Shown one piece after another: positions 55,283-64,000 of a DNA stretch of 64,000 nt; the stretch's first letter is position 1, and each line of letters begins with the position of its first letter. Source of the stretch: Phytoactinopolyspora mesophila (GTDB lineage: Bacteria > Actinomycetota > Actinomycetes > Jiangellales > Jiangellaceae). The notes below the pieces were generated by a model. It made no database searches. It was not told the origin of the DNA and worked only from the letters and a program-made list of their open reading frames with translations. The stretch spans positions 100,934 through 164,933 of the forward strand of contig NZ_WLZY01000007.1 of assembly GCF_010122465.1 (NCBI RefSeq). The letters run 5' to 3'. A program made the position numbers and the translations under genes.

Positions 55283-55609
55283 ACCCTCATCTTCCCCTAC
55301 ATCGTCTCCGTCAGCGAAACCGTTCCGTTACCTGCCGGCCCGCCGTTGCGTGAACGCACCCAAGGGCCACCCGCACGGCACGGGCGACCGAGGCGGTGCG
55401 GAGAATCTCCAGCCGGGTTCGGACGGGCATCGGCGAGCGAGGCACGAGCGAGTCCGCCGGCGCGGCACGGCGACCGAGGCGGTGCGGAGAATCTCCATCC
55501 GGGTTCGGACGGGCATCGGCGAGCGAGGCACGAGCGAGTCCGCGGGCGGGGATGGAGATTCTCCGCACCGCCGTCCGCCCCCAATCGGGCCTCGCACGCC
55601 TGAGCCGGC
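55283..55609. other. Gene-free region between rseP and ispG, holding repeats
   Basis: 327 bp without a supported gene. Most of it is the tandem/inverted repeat at 55384-55573. Short frames crossing it on both strands give the same arginine-rich peptide twice only because the DNA is repeated, and the 86-bp unit is not a multiple of three. Confidence 0.7.
55384..55573. repeat. 86-bp tandem repeat with an inverted partial copy
   Basis: GCGACCGAGGCGGTGCGGAG... starts at 55384 and again at 55470, two units of 86 bp with few differences (for example AGCC/ATCC before GGGTTCGGACGGG). At 55549-55573 the reverse complement of the unit's start (GATGGAGATTCTCCGCACCG) follows, so either unit can pair with it to form a stem of about 23 bp. 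Confidence 0.9.
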
Positions 55610-56926
55610 TCAACCGAACAACCGGATCGGGTTGACGATGTCGGCGTAGATGAGCAGCACCGCCATGCCGATCAGCACGAACGCCACGCCATAGGCGATC
55701 GGTAAGCCTTTCGCGACGTCGACCGGCCGGGGCGCCGGCCGCCTTGCCACCCGCGCGAACCCGCGCTTGATCCCTTCCCAGATCGCTCCGGCGGCGTGGC
55801 CTCCGTCGAGCGGCAGCAGCGGGATCAGGTTGAAGATGGCGATCGCCATGTTGAACGTCGCCAGCAGCATGATGAACGTCACGACACGATGCGCGCCTTC
55901 GAGCTCGGAGACGATCTCGCCGCCGATCCGGCCGGCACCGACAATGCTCACCGGCGTGTCCGGGTCGCGCTCGGCGCCACCGAACGACGCGTCCCAGACG
56001 TTGCCCATCCGCTCGGGGATACCGGCCATCGCCTCGCCTACGCGGACGATGAAGTTGCCGCTCCAAGCCAGGACTCCGCCGACGTCTTCCTTCTCGTAAC
56101 CGCTGACGATCGGCATCACGCCGAGGAATCCGACCTCGCTGTACTGGGGGTCGTCAACCGTGCTGTCCAAAGTGGGCCGCTCGGCGAGGGCGAGGTCCGG
56201 GGTGAGGGTGATCTGTTGACCGTCGCGTTCGACGCCGACGCGCGCGGTGCCTGCCCCGGCGGCGCGGATCTCGGCCGAGACCTGTTCCCATGAGGTGACC
56301 GGCTGGCCGTTGAACGAGACGATTTGGTCGCCCGGCTGGAATCCGGCTTCGGCGGCGGGTGCTGGAACGTCTGTCGGCTCACACGTTGCCCGCTCTTCGG
56401 ACGCGGGGATCACACATTCGCTGACCTGGCTGACCGTTGGCGCCAGCACCGGCCGCTCCGGGTTGCCGAACGTCATCAGCACCCCGGCGGCCAGCATCAA
56501 GGCCAGGATGACGTTCATCGCCGGGCCACCGAGCATCACGATCAGCTTCTTCCACCACGCTTTGCGGTAGAAGACGCGACCTTCGTCGCCGGGCTGGATC
56601 TCCTCGCTCGCGGCGCGCCGGGCATCTTCGACGAGAGCCTGAATGGGCCCGGTGCTGGCCTTGCGCAGCCGATTCGGGTCGCCGCCGGGTTCCGGTGGGA
56701 ACATGCCGATCATCCGGATGAAACCACCGAGTGGCACCGCCTTGATGCCGTACTCGGTGTCTCCGCGCCGGCGCGACCAGACGGTGCGCCCGAAGCCCAC
56801 CATGTATTGGGTGACCTTGATGCCGAACAGCTTCGCGGGCACCAAGTGACCGATCTCGTGGAGCGCGATGGACAGCATCAGGCCCACGAAGAACAGCAGG
56901 ATCCCGACGACGACGAGCCAGTCCAC
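55610..56926 (-). CDS. rseP: Site-2 protease (RseP-like, M50)
   Basis: This 438-residue intramembrane metalloprotease has the zinc motif H23-E24-x-x-H27 (IALHEIGHLVPAK) in the first helix, a PDZ domain in the middle (GDQIVSFNGQPVTSWEQVSAEIR), and the third metal ligand motif PLLPLDGGHAAGAIWEG. Such proteins cleave anti-sigma factors; client proteins are not in this window. It lies between dxr and ispG, a common actinobacterial arrangement. Confidence 0.94.
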   Translation of the reverse strand: MDWLVVVGILLFFVGLMLSIALHEIGHLVPAKLFGIKVTQYMVGFGRTVWSRRRGDTEYGIKAVPLGGFIRMIGMFPPEPGGDPNRLRKASTGPIQALVEDARRAASEEIQPGDEGRVFYRKAWWKKLIVMLGGPAMNVILALMLAAGVLMTFGNPERPVLAPTVSQVSECVIPASEERATCEPTDVPAPAAEAGFQPGDQIVSFNGQPVTSWEQVSAEIRAAGAGTARVGVERDGQQITLTPDLALAERPTLDSTVDDPQYSEVGFLGVMPIVSGYEKEDVGGVLAWSGNFIVRVGEAMAGIPERMGNVWDASFGGAERDPDTPVSIVGAGRIGGEIVSELEGAHRVVTFIMLLATFNMAIAIFNLIPLLPLDGGHAAGAIWEGIKRGFARVARRPAPRPVDVAKGLPIAYGVAFVLIGMAVLLIYADIVNPIRLFG

Positions 56927-56985
56927 CTAGCGTCCTTCTTTCACAGTCCGATTACCCAGCGGCTCGACGCGACGCTCGCGGCCCA

Positions 56986-58188
56986 CTAGTGTCCTTCTTC
57001 CGATGCGATGATTTCGCGGGCGCGTGTCCGGGCCCATCCTTCCGCCGCTAGAACGTCTTCGACACTCGTGGCGTTCCCACCAGGATACTCTCCGAGCACC
57101 TGTCCGATGATGTCCACGATGCCGGTGAAGGAAAGCCGGTGGTCGTGAAAGGCGTCCACGCATTCCTCGTTGGCGGCGTTGTACACAGCGGGGGCGGTGC
57201 CGCCCCGTTGCCCTGCCTCCCGGGCCAGCGACACCGATGGGAACGCGTCGTTGTCGAGCGGAAAAAACTCCCAGTTCGACGCCTTGGTCCAGTCGCACGC
57301 AGGCGCGACGTCGGGTACGCGGTCCGGCCAGGCCAGAGCTAGTGCGATCGCCAGGCGCATGTCCGGCGGGCTGGCCTTGGCCAGGGTGGAGCCGTCGACG
57401 AACTCGACCATCGAGTGCACGATCGATTGCGGATGTACCACGACCTCGATGTCGTCGAACGGGATGTCGAACAGCAGATGCGCTTCGACGACTTCGAGCC
57501 CCTTGTTGACCAGCGTCGCCGAATTGGTGGTGACCACTCGTCCCATGTCCCAGGTGGGGTGCGCCAGCGCTTGCTCCGGTGTCACCCCCGCGAGTTCGTC
57601 ACGAGCGCGGCCACGGAACGGCCCGCCACTCGCGGTCACGATCAGCCGGCGGACCTCATCGGCACTGCCGCCGCGCAGACACTGGGCGAGCGCGCTGTGT
57701 TCGCTGTCGACGGGGACGATCTGACCAGGAGCCGCGGCGGCCTTCACCAACGGCCCGCCCGCGATGAGCGACTCTTTGTTGGCCAATGCCAATGTGCGGC
57801 CCGCGTGCAGCGCGGCGAGTGTGGGCGCGAGTCCGATGGAACCGGTGATGCCGTTGAGCACGACATCACACTGCCGCGCCGCTAGCTCGGCGACAGCGTC
57901 CGGACCCGCGAGAATCTTCGGCAGCGCGTACTCCCCGGCGCTGTAGCCGTGCTCGCGGGCCTGGGCGTAGAAGGCCAGCAGGATGTCTTCCGCGGCACCG
58001 GAGCGTGCCACGGCGACGGTGTCTACGCCGAGTTCCAGCGCCTGCGCCGCGAGCGTGGCCGGGTCCGAGCCGCCCGCCGCCAGGCCAGACACCCGGAACC
58101 GGTCCGGGTTGCGCTTGATCACATCGATCGCCTGCGTGCCGATGGAGCCGGTGGAGCCGAGGATGATCACGTCGCGCATGGAGGTCAC
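56986..58188 (-). CDS. dxr: 1-deoxy-D-xylulose 5-phosphate reductoisomerase
   Basis: This 400-residue NADPH enzyme makes methylerythritol phosphate, the committed MEP-pathway product. Features are [18 protein letters not shown] (NADPH fold), [23 protein letters not shown] and SGGPFRGR. The GTG at 58188 follows GGTGGAG with good spacing; ATGs at 58203 and 58179 are alternatives. The family F repeat lies 79-167 bp upstream. Confidence 0.95.
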   Translation of the reverse strand: MTSMRDVIILGSTGSIGTQAIDVIKRNPDRFRVSGLAAGGSDPATLAAQALELGVDTVAVARSGAAEDILLAFYAQAREHGYSAGEYALPKILAGPDAVAELAARQCDVVLNGITGSIGLAPTLAALHAGRTLALANKESLIAGGPLVKAAAAPGQIVPVDSEHSALAQCLRGGSADEVRRLIVTASGGPFRGRARDELAGVTPEQALAHPTWDMGRVVTTNSATLVNKGLEVVEAHLLFDIPFDDIEVVVHPQSIVHSMVEFVDGSTLAKASPPDMRLAIALALAWPDRVPDVAPACDWTKASNWEFFPLDNDAFPSVSLAREAGQRGGTAPAVYNAANEECVDAFHDHRLSFTGIVDIIGQVLGEYPGGNATSVEDVLAAEGWARTRAREIIASEEGH

Positions 58189-58266
58189 GTGCCCATTCTC
58201 CACCGCTGCTTCTCCCGCCCGTCGCCGCCGTCACCGCTGCGCGCGCCCGACGCGCGGCACCACCCC

Positions 58267-58355
58267 GGTGATCATCAGTACGTTCTGGTCGCCCTGAGGT
58301 GATCAACAGTGGGTTGTGGCTGCCATGCTACGACCACAACCCACTGACGATCACC
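58267..58355. repeat. 89-bp multi-stem repeat, family F copy 2
   Basis: Reverse-oriented copy of 31169-31257, also 89 bp. Three TGATC-type ends are present: GGTGATCATCAGTACGTT at the left, GGTGATCAACAGTGGG in the middle (58298) and CCACTGACGATCACC at the right. The middle and right ends pair over 22 bp with one mismatch. The MFS gene's TGA stop lies in the right arm. Confidence 0.88.
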
Positions 58356-59697
58356 GGGAAACGGCCGGAACGGACGTCTCACTGGTGGTCTCGCCGGGTG
58401 TGGGGGCGGCTGGTGTGGGGTCGGCCGGGGTTGGGGTCTCTCCGGAGGCCGGGCCGGCTGGTGTGGGGGCGGCTGGTGTGAACCGGCGGGGCCGGACGAC
58501 GGCGAAGACCGCCACCACGGCCAGCGCCGTCGTCCCCGCCATGACGCCGGCCATCGGCACAGCGGTGTTCGTCCCGAACGCGCCCACGAGCGGAGCCACC
58601 GCCGCGCCGACCGCGAAGTTCATGGCGCCGAGCAACGACGCTGCCGTACCGGCGGACGTGCCGTGTTCGGCCAGCGCCAGAGCGGGGACGTTCGGCAACG
58701 TGAAGCCGATGGTGGACAGCATGAAGAACAGTGGCACGGCGAGGCCGTACATACCGAAGGCGCCGGTCACCGCCATCACGAGCATCACCAGACAGGTCAG
58801 CGCGGCAGCCACCACCGCGACGCTGAGCACCCAGTGGGCACCGTAGCGGCGCACCACCTTGGGGTTGATCTGAGTCGCGATGATCAACCCGGCCGAATTG
58901 ATGCCGAACATCAGCGCGTACTGCTGTTCGGATAACCCGTACATGCCCTGGAAGACGAAGGACGATCCGGCGATGTAGCCGAACAGGCCGGCCATCATCA
59001 GGCCGCCGGTGAACATCAGGCCGACGAATCTGCGGTCTTTGAGAATCGGCCGGTAGGCGCGCAGAGTCTCGCCGATCCCTCCCGTTCTGCGGTTCTCAGG
59101 CGGCAGCGTCTCCCGCAGCCCGGACACAACGACGACGACGAGGGCCGCACCAAGCAGTGCCAACACCCAGAAGACACCGCGCCAGTCGGTGAATCTCAGG
59201 ACCTGCCCACCGAGGGTCGGGGCGAGAATCGGCGCCACGCCGGTCACCAGCATCAGCCGTGAGAGCAGCCTGACCGCGGGTAATCCGGTGTACATGTCCC
59301 GGACCACAGCCATGGAGACGACCGCGCCAGCGGCGGCGGTCATACCCTGCAGGACTCGGAACGCGCCGAGGGTGGCGATGTTCGGCGCCAGGGCACACAA
59401 CACCGATGCCAGCACGTGAACTACCACGGCCACGATCAGCGGCCGGCGCCGGCCGAGGCGATCGGACATCGGCCCGATGATGAGCTGCCCCAGGGCGATG
59501 CCGAACAACGTGCCGGTCAAGGTGAGCTGGACCAGCGACTCCGCTGCCCGCAGGTCCTCGGAGATCGCCGGAAATGCCGGCAGATACATATCGATGGTGA
59601 GCGGGCCCAGCGCTGTCAGAGAGCCGAGGACGAGCACGGTGCGGATCATGGAGCGGCGGTCGGGCGTCGAGACCGATCCGCGGGCCGATGATGGCAT
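58351..59697 (-). CDS. Bcr/CflA-family drug resistance transporter
   Basis: This 448-residue major facilitator protein has 12 membrane helices, the motif DRLGRRRPLIVAV between helices 2 and 3, and the Bcr/CflA wording LTALGPLTIDMYLPAFPAI. It exports drugs or dipeptides by proton antiport. A low-complexity tail of about 45 residues rich in threonine, proline and alanine follows the last helix. The stop codon lies inside the family F repeat. AAGGAAGGG precedes the ATG. Confidence 0.92.
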   Translation of the reverse strand: MPSSARGSVSTPDRRSMIRTVLVLGSLTALGPLTIDMYLPAFPAISEDLRAAESLVQLTLTGTLFGIALGQLIIGPMSDRLGRRRPLIVAVVVHVLASVLCALAPNIATLGAFRVLQGMTAAAGAVVSMAVVRDMYTGLPAVRLLSRLMLVTGVAPILAPTLGGQVLRFTDWRGVFWVLALLGAALVVVVVSGLRETLPPENRRTGGIGETLRAYRPILKDRRFVGLMFTGGLMMAGLFGYIAGSSFVFQGMYGLSEQQYALMFGINSAGLIIATQINPKVVRRYGAHWVLSVAVVAAALTCLVMLVMAVTGAFGMYGLAVPLFFMLSTIGFTLPNVPALALAEHGTSAGTAASLLGAMNFAVGAAVAPLVGAFGTNTAVPMAGVMAGTTALAVVAVFAVVRPRRFTPAAPTPAGPASGETPTPADPTPAAPTPGETTSETSVPAVSR

Positions 59698-60212
59698 GAA
59701 AGCTGCCCTTCCTTACACGGTGAGCGGCGCAACCTCAGGAGTACGCGAACCGAGACGATCAGTTCGGAGTCCGTGACGGCGCTGACACGGTCCGCATTTT
59801 CAACGACCGGGGAGGCCTCCGCATTCCCTGACCCAAGGAAGAACGATGCTCGGGCGGAGCACTCAGCAACGGCGTCCGCACGCCGCTCTCAATCAGTGCG
59901 AACTGAACTCGATCATGGCCGGCATTCGGCACATGCACCCTTTGCCAGGAGATCGTCCTCCGGTATGCATTTGTTACAGAAATATTTCCGTGATTATCTC
60001 GATTTGGTATAGACCACTGGGAGTTCAAGCTACCACGGGGGCTGCGGCATTGACGCACCGTCACCACGGTGGTAGACCAACCGGTCAACAGGTCCACACA
60101 ATGGCCCTGCGCCAGACCTAGCCGCACTCCGACCGGGAGCCCAAAAAATATTACCGGGAGGGAGGCGGCCCCGCATGTGTTCTCGACTGGATTGCGAGGT
60201 ACTCGCATCATC
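59698..60212. other. Gene-free divergent region before the second ABC operon
   Basis: 515 bp with no supported gene. It is markedly AT-richer around 59960-60015, where a promoter-like TATAGA (60008-60013) and the palindrome GAAATATTTC (59979-59988) occur. The 200 bp before the binding-protein start show no strong hairpin; GGGAGGGAGG (60158-60167) is too far from the ATG to be its ribosome binding site. Confidence 0.6.
59979..59988. promoter_or_regulatory. AT-rich palindrome upstream of the second ABC operon
   Basis: GAAATATTTC is a perfect 10-bp palindrome in the AT-rich stretch of the gap, followed 20 bp later by TATAGA. It may be an operator or simply part of a promoter. Confidence 0.3.
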
Positions 60213-62102
60213 ATGACAACCACAACCAACATGCGGCGGCCGATGCGGCTCGCCGCCGTCACGGTGGCCCTAGCGCTTCCCGCGAGCGCGGTCGCTGCAC
60301 CCGCCGCCCAGGCCGCCGACGACGAATCCCACACCCTGATCGTGGGCACCTCCGGGCTCGACAACATCCCCCACATGAACCCGCTGGACTCCGGCTGGCT
60401 GATCCAGGGCGAGCTCAACAACCTCATGTACGATCCGTTGATCCGCTGGAGCCAGGACGACTACAGTCCGTCGCCCGGCCTCGCCACGGATTGGGAGGTC
60501 TCGGACGACGAGCTCACCTGGACCTACTACATGAACCCGGACGCCACCTGGTCCGACGGCGAGCCAATCACCGCACACGACGCCGCGTTCACCTTCAACC
60601 TGCTCATCGAGAACCCGGTCTTCAACGGCCGCCACGGTGAGCTGGTCAACAACTTCACCTCCGTCGAGGCGACCGACGACCACACGCTCGTCATCGAGAT
60701 CGAAGAGCCGAGCGCGCTGATGGCGCACCTCAACGGCGTGTCGATCATGATCATGCCGGAGCATGTGTGGGGCGACATCGAGAACCCCGACGAATATCAC
60801 GGTGAGCCGGGCCAGCCCACATCCGGCGCCTTCGAGCTCGCCGAGTGGCGCGAGGGCGAGCAGGTCCGCTTGACCGCCGTCGAAGACTACTGGGCCGGAC
60901 CCGTCGCCTACGACGAGTTCATCCTGCAGAACTTCCAGACCCCCGAGGCGATGGTGCAGGCCCTGCAGGCCGGCGAGGTGGACCTCATCGGCGGGCTCAA
61001 CCCGCAACAGTACGAGGCGCTGGAGGCGGCCGACCACATCACCACGAGCACCGGGCCCGGCCGACGGCTGCAGTCGCTCAACTTCAACACCGGCGCGCAG
61101 ACCCAGGACGGCGAGGAGATCGGCGACGGCCACCCGGCCCTGCGCGATCCGGCGGTCCGGCAAGCCATCCATCACGTCATCGACAAGGAGCAGCTGATCC
61201 AGGTCGCCATGGACGGGCACGCCATCGCCGGCGTGAGCCTGGTGCCGCCGATCTTCAGCGACTACTACTGGGAGCCGGGCGACGAGCTCGTCGAGGTCAG
61301 CGCTGACATCGGTAACCAGATCCTGGACGACGCCGGCTACGACGAGCGCGACGAGAACGGTGTGCGGATCGACCCGGAGAGTGGCGAATCTCTCGTCTTC
61401 CGGCTGCACTACCACTCCGACCGCCCCACCTACGCGATCATCAAGGACTTCATCGTCGACTGGGTCGCGGAGCTCGACATCGTCCTCGAAGACATCGCGA
61501 TGGACACCACACCGCTCAACGAGGAAGGCGACGCCGGCCGGTACGACATCGAGTTCGGCACCTGGAACCCCGGCCCGGAGGCCACCGGCACACTCGTCTA
61601 CCACACGTGTGATCGCCTTCCGGCGGAACCGGAGCCGACCGACCTGACCTTCGCGTTCTACTGCAACGAGGAGTATGACGCCTTGTTCGAGGCCCAACTG
61701 GCCGAGTCGGACCTCGAAGCCCGCTCCGAGATCCTCCGGGAGATGCAGCAGCTGCTGTACCTGGAGGCGCCCAGCATCCAGATGTACTACGAGAACCAGC
61801 TCGAGGCATACAATTCGGACCGCTGGGGCAACTTCGGCACCCAGCCCTCCGCGGGCGGGATGATCCGGGAGCAGCAAGGGGCATTCGGCTACGAAGCCGC
61901 CCTCCCGGCCGGTGCGGCAGACGAGGCCGGCGGCGATGACGACGGTGCGGCCGGCGATGAGGGCGACACCGAGGCTGCCGCAGCTGACGACGACGGCGCG
62001 GGAGCCACGCCGTGGATCATCGCGGCCGTCGTCATCCTCGTGGTCGCCGCCGCGGTGGTGCTGCTGATGCGCCGGCGCAGCGCAGCCGACAATCGGGAGT
62101 AG
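60213..62102 (+). CDS. Family 5 ABC binding protein with C-terminal membrane anchor
   Basis: This 629-residue solute-binding protein has a cleavable signal peptide (MRLAAVTVALALPASAVAAPAAQA) without a lipobox cysteine. The family 5 body (DPLIRWSQDDYSPSPGLATDW, DPAVRQAIHHVIDKEQLI) follows. After it come an acidic glycine/alanine linker (about residues 570-600), one membrane helix (PWIIAAVVILVVAAAVVLLM) and an arginine-rich end. It is thus anchored by its C terminus, unlike the lipoprotein at 23594. It is the first gene of an ABC operon with permeases after it. Substrate unknown; peptides or oligosaccharides fit. Confidence 0.88.
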   Translation: MTTTTNMRRPMRLAAVTVALALPASAVAAPAAQAADDESHTLIVGTSGLDNIPHMNPLDSGWLIQGELNNLMYDPLIRWSQDDYSPSPGLATDWEVSDDELTWTYYMNPDATWSDGEPITAHDAAFTFNLLIENPVFNGRHGELVNNFTSVEATDDHTLVIEIEEPSALMAHLNGVSIMIMPEHVWGDIENPDEYHGEPGQPTSGAFELAEWREGEQVRLTAVEDYWAGPVAYDEFILQNFQTPEAMVQALQAGEVDLIGGLNPQQYEALEAADHITTSTGPGRRLQSLNFNTGAQTQDGEEIGDGHPALRDPAVRQAIHHVIDKEQLIQVAMDGHAIAGVSLVPPIFSDYYWEPGDELVEVSADIGNQILDDAGYDERDENGVRIDPESGESLVFRLHYHSDRPTYAIIKDFIVDWVAELDIVLEDIAMDTTPLNEEGDAGRYDIEFGTWNPGPEATGTLVYHTCDRLPAEPEPTDLTFAFYCNEEYDALFEAQLAESDLEARSEILREMQQLLYLEAPSIQMYYENQLEAYNSDRWGNFGTQPSAGGMIREQQGAFGYEAALPAGAADEAGGDDDGAAGDEGDTEAAAADDDGAGATPWIIAAVVILVVAAAVVLLMRRRSAADNRE

Positions 62103-62135
62103 ACGAACCGGGAGTTAGGAACACACGGGCCACCT

Positions 62136-63224
62136 ATGGGAATCAACCCCAGCGCCCACGTGCCGGCGGCACCCTCTGGTGCCGCCGGCCCGTCCGGCGC
62201 CGACCAACACCACGCCGACCAGGACAATCTCGGCAACACCGCACGCACCGACTTCTGGCGCTTCCTCGGTATCAAGGTGTCCGGCGCCGCCGTGTCCCTC
62301 GTGCTGGTGCTGTTCAGTGCCTTCTTCATCTTCCGCATCATCGGCGGCGACCCCGTACGGGCCATCGGCGGCGACGGTGCGATGACGCCGGAACAACGTG
62401 CTGAGATCGAGGAACGGCTGGGTCTCAACGAGCCACTCACGGTTCAGTTCTGGGAATACGTCAGATCGTTGTTCAGCCTCGACTGGGGCACGTCCTACGT
62501 CAACAACCAGCAGGTCACGACCCTGATGTGGGATCGGCTGCCCAACACGCTGCTGCTGACCGGCACAGCGCTCGTGCTGGCCGCCGGTTTCGGCGTCTGG
62601 GCCGGTGCGCGTGCCGGCTGGAAGCCGGGCAGCCTCTTCGAGAAGAGCCAGGTCGGCATCTCGCTGGCGCTCTGGTCGGCGCCGACGTTCTGGCTGGGCA
62701 TGATCGTCATCATCGTGTTCTCCGTACAGCTGGGGCTCTTCCCGGTGAACGGCATGCGCTCCGGGCGCGGTGTCGGGGACGGATTCGTACCCCAGTTCCT
62801 GGACGTGGCTCACCACCTCGTCCTACCCGCGTTCACCATGGCAGCGGTGATCTACGCCCAATACGTGCTGATCATGCGCTCTTCGATCCTGGAAGAACGC
62901 GGCAACGACTACCTGATGGTCGCCAAGGCCAAAGGGCTGCGCGATGACCTGGTCCGGCGCCGGCACGCGGTACCCAATGCCATGCTGCCCACCGTCACTC
63001 TCATCGCGCTGCAGTTCGGCGCGATCTTCAACGGCGCGCTGCTCACCGAGACGATATTCAGCTGGCCGGGCCTCGGACTGCTCTTCTATCAGGCGATCCG
63101 GGTACCCGACATCCCATTGCTGCAACTGCTGTTCGTCTTCTTCGCGGGAACGACGATTCTCGCCAACCTCTTCGCCGACATCATCTACCGGTTCCTCGAC
63201 CCGAGAGTCCGAGGTACATCATGA
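62136..63224 (+). CDS. Dipeptide-type ABC permease (DppB-like)
   Basis: This 362-residue membrane subunit has an unusually long cytoplasmic N terminus (about 45 residues rich in alanine, proline and serine) before the first helix VSLVLVLFSAFFIFRIIGGDPV. The EAA loop is DYLMVAKAKGLRDDLVRRRHAVPNAMLPTV. It lies 33 bp after the binding-protein gene and overlaps the next permease by the ATGA junction. Confidence 0.92.
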   Translation: MGINPSAHVPAAPSGAAGPSGADQHHADQDNLGNTARTDFWRFLGIKVSGAAVSLVLVLFSAFFIFRIIGGDPVRAIGGDGAMTPEQRAEIEERLGLNEPLTVQFWEYVRSLFSLDWGTSYVNNQQVTTLMWDRLPNTLLLTGTALVLAAGFGVWAGARAGWKPGSLFEKSQVGISLALWSAPTFWLGMIVIIVFSVQLGLFPVNGMRSGRGVGDGFVPQFLDVAHHLVLPAFTMAAVIYAQYVLIMRSSILEERGNDYLMVAKAKGLRDDLVRRRHAVPNAMLPTVTLIALQFGAIFNGALLTETIFSWPGLGLLFYQAIRVPDIPLLQLLFVFFAGTTILANLFADIIYRFLDPRVRGTS

Positions 63225-64000
63225 GTAGCGATGTGAAGAACGAGTCCAACGGCGCACGCGCCACCCTGACATCGGCCCGGGCCATCGCCTGGGCGCGGCG
63301 CCGGGCAGCGCTGGCGAACTTCGTGCGGCTTTACAGCAAGCAGCGAGCTGGCGTAGTCGGCTTGGTCATTCTGCTCGTGATCGCGGCGGCCACCCTGTTG
63401 GCCCCGTTCTACACCGACGAATCCGAACTACGTTCGGTGAATGCACCTGGTGAGCGCCTCGAGTCTCCGAACAGCACGTTCTGGTTCGGCACCGACGAGG
63501 TCGGTCGGTCGATCTTGTTGCAGGTCATCTGGGGCGCGCGGGTCTCTTTGCAGATCGGCATCGTGGCGGCCGTGCTGGCGGTGGGCCTCGGCACCCTGAT
63601 CGGCATGACAGCCGCCCATTTCGGTGGGTGGGCGTCATGGTTCCTGATGCGGCTGACCGACTGGTTCATCGTGCTGCCCAACCTGGTCTTGGCGATCGCG
63701 CTCGTCGTCGCTCTGGGCGCCAGCCGCTGGACCATCATCATCGCCATCGCCCTCACGTCGTGGGCGGGCACCGCACGACTCGTGCGGGCACAGACGATGG
63801 CCATCGAAGGCCGGCCGTACCTGGAACGGGCCAAGGCGCTCGGCGCCGGGCATTGGCACCAGATGTCGCGTCATGTGTTGCCGAACCTGATGCCGCTCAT
63901 CCTGGCGGCCGCGACCTTGCAGGTCTCCAGTGCGATCCTGTCCGAGGCGGCGTTGTCCTTCCTCGGACTCGGCGACCCGAGCCAGATCTCCTGGGGAACT
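63221..64000 (+). CDS. Dipeptide-type ABC permease (DppC-like), partial
   Basis: The frame is open from ATG 63221 to the window edge (260 codons). It begins MSSDVKNESNGARATLTSAR, has a first helix AGVVGLVILLVIAAATLLAPF, then FGTDEVGRSILLQVIWGARVSL, and the EAA loop ERAKALGAGHWHQMSRHVLPN. The last visible residues SEAALSFLGLGDPSQISWGT are close to the end of such proteins, so only about 30 residues are missing. ATPase genes are expected downstream. Confidence 0.92.
   Translation, partial: MSSDVKNESNGARATLTSARAIAWARRRAALANFVRLYSKQRAGVVGLVILLVIAAATLLAPFYTDESELRSVNAPGERLESPNSTFWFGTDEVGRSILLQVIWGARVSLQIGIVAAVLAVGLGTLIGMTAAHFGGWASWFLMRLTDWFIVLPNLVLAIALVVALGASRWTIIIAIALTSWAGTARLVRAQTMAIEGRPYLERAKALGAGHWHQMSRHVLPNLMPLILAAATLQVSSAILSEAALSFLGLGDPSQISWGT

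Noticed and set aside
55297-55609. Short frames with repeated PVRTRMEILRTASVA-like peptides
   Set aside because: The repetition is in the DNA (86-bp units) and the unit length shifts frame; no start signal; better explained as intergenic repeats.
60270-61877. 535-codon open frame opposite the anchored binding-protein gene
   Set aside because: It mirrors a gene with a signal peptide, family domain and coherent codon use; its own translation has no recognisable domain. Long antisense frames are expected in GC-rich DNA.

Overview
The window is chromosomal DNA from a high-GC actinomycete. Codons are strongly GC-rich at the third position, many genes start with GTG, and the housekeeping order is the actinobacterial one: ftsK-pgsA-pncC-clgR; rnj-dapA / thyA-folA; dapB-M16 protease-pnp-rpsO-ribF-truB-rbfA-ylxP-infB-ylxR-nusA-rimP; proS; ispG-rseP-dxr. 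ClgR, RNase J and a PncC-only CinA fit this group. The genus cannot be fixed from the sequence alone; a Jiangella-like actinomycete is a guess.

Layout. 1-3.6 kb: end of an Lhr-type helicase, a secreted GH16 glucanase facing a LacI regulator whose downstream transporter gene is reduced to a fragment, and a flavin reductase. 3.6-15.5 kb: clgR, pncC, pgsA, a two-gene ABC exporter, rimO, an AbiEi-like/nucleotidyltransferase-like gene pair, ftsK and a hydrolase. 15.6-19.6 kb: rnj-dapA facing thyA-folA. 19.6-30.4 kb: accessory genes lying between folA and dapB (a five-gene dipeptide ABC operon, PrsW-type protease, stand-alone nitric oxide synthase oxygenase, GNAT enzyme, an unrecognised regulator-like protein and a cysteine-less HesB-like protein). 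30.4-47.4 kb: dapB to rimP, mostly minus strand, covering lysine synthesis, RNA decay and translation initiation, with a serine hydrolase, TrmL, a deazaflavin oxidoreductase and a hydrolase inserted. 47.6-59.7 kb: a lipoprotein/ferritin-like pair, EamA exporter, proS, CapA-like lipoprotein, GNAT, ispG-rseP-dxr and a Bcr/CflA transporter. 60.2-64 kb: a second dipeptide-type ABC operon running off the end, whose binding protein has a C-terminal membrane anchor instead of a lipobox.

The most unusual layer is intergenic. At least five families of long inverted repeats, each present two or three times, plus about ten single-copy long hairpins, sit mainly at gene ends. Several carry a TGATCA core, several contain the TGA stop codon of the adjacent gene, and one family (4163, 8368, 14505) keeps a conserved 20-nt loop while its stem changes by compensated base pairs. 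An 89-bp family (31169, 58267) can fold in two alternative ways. I see no uridine tract after most of them, so they are not standard intrinsic terminators. These elements are the best candidates for something undescribed.

Promoter reading: at least twelve genes have a TANNNT hexamer ending 6-7 nt before the start codon, the arrangement expected for leaderless transcripts. This was used to choose several start codons. No tRNA, rRNA, CRISPR array, insertion sequence or prophage gene was recognised.
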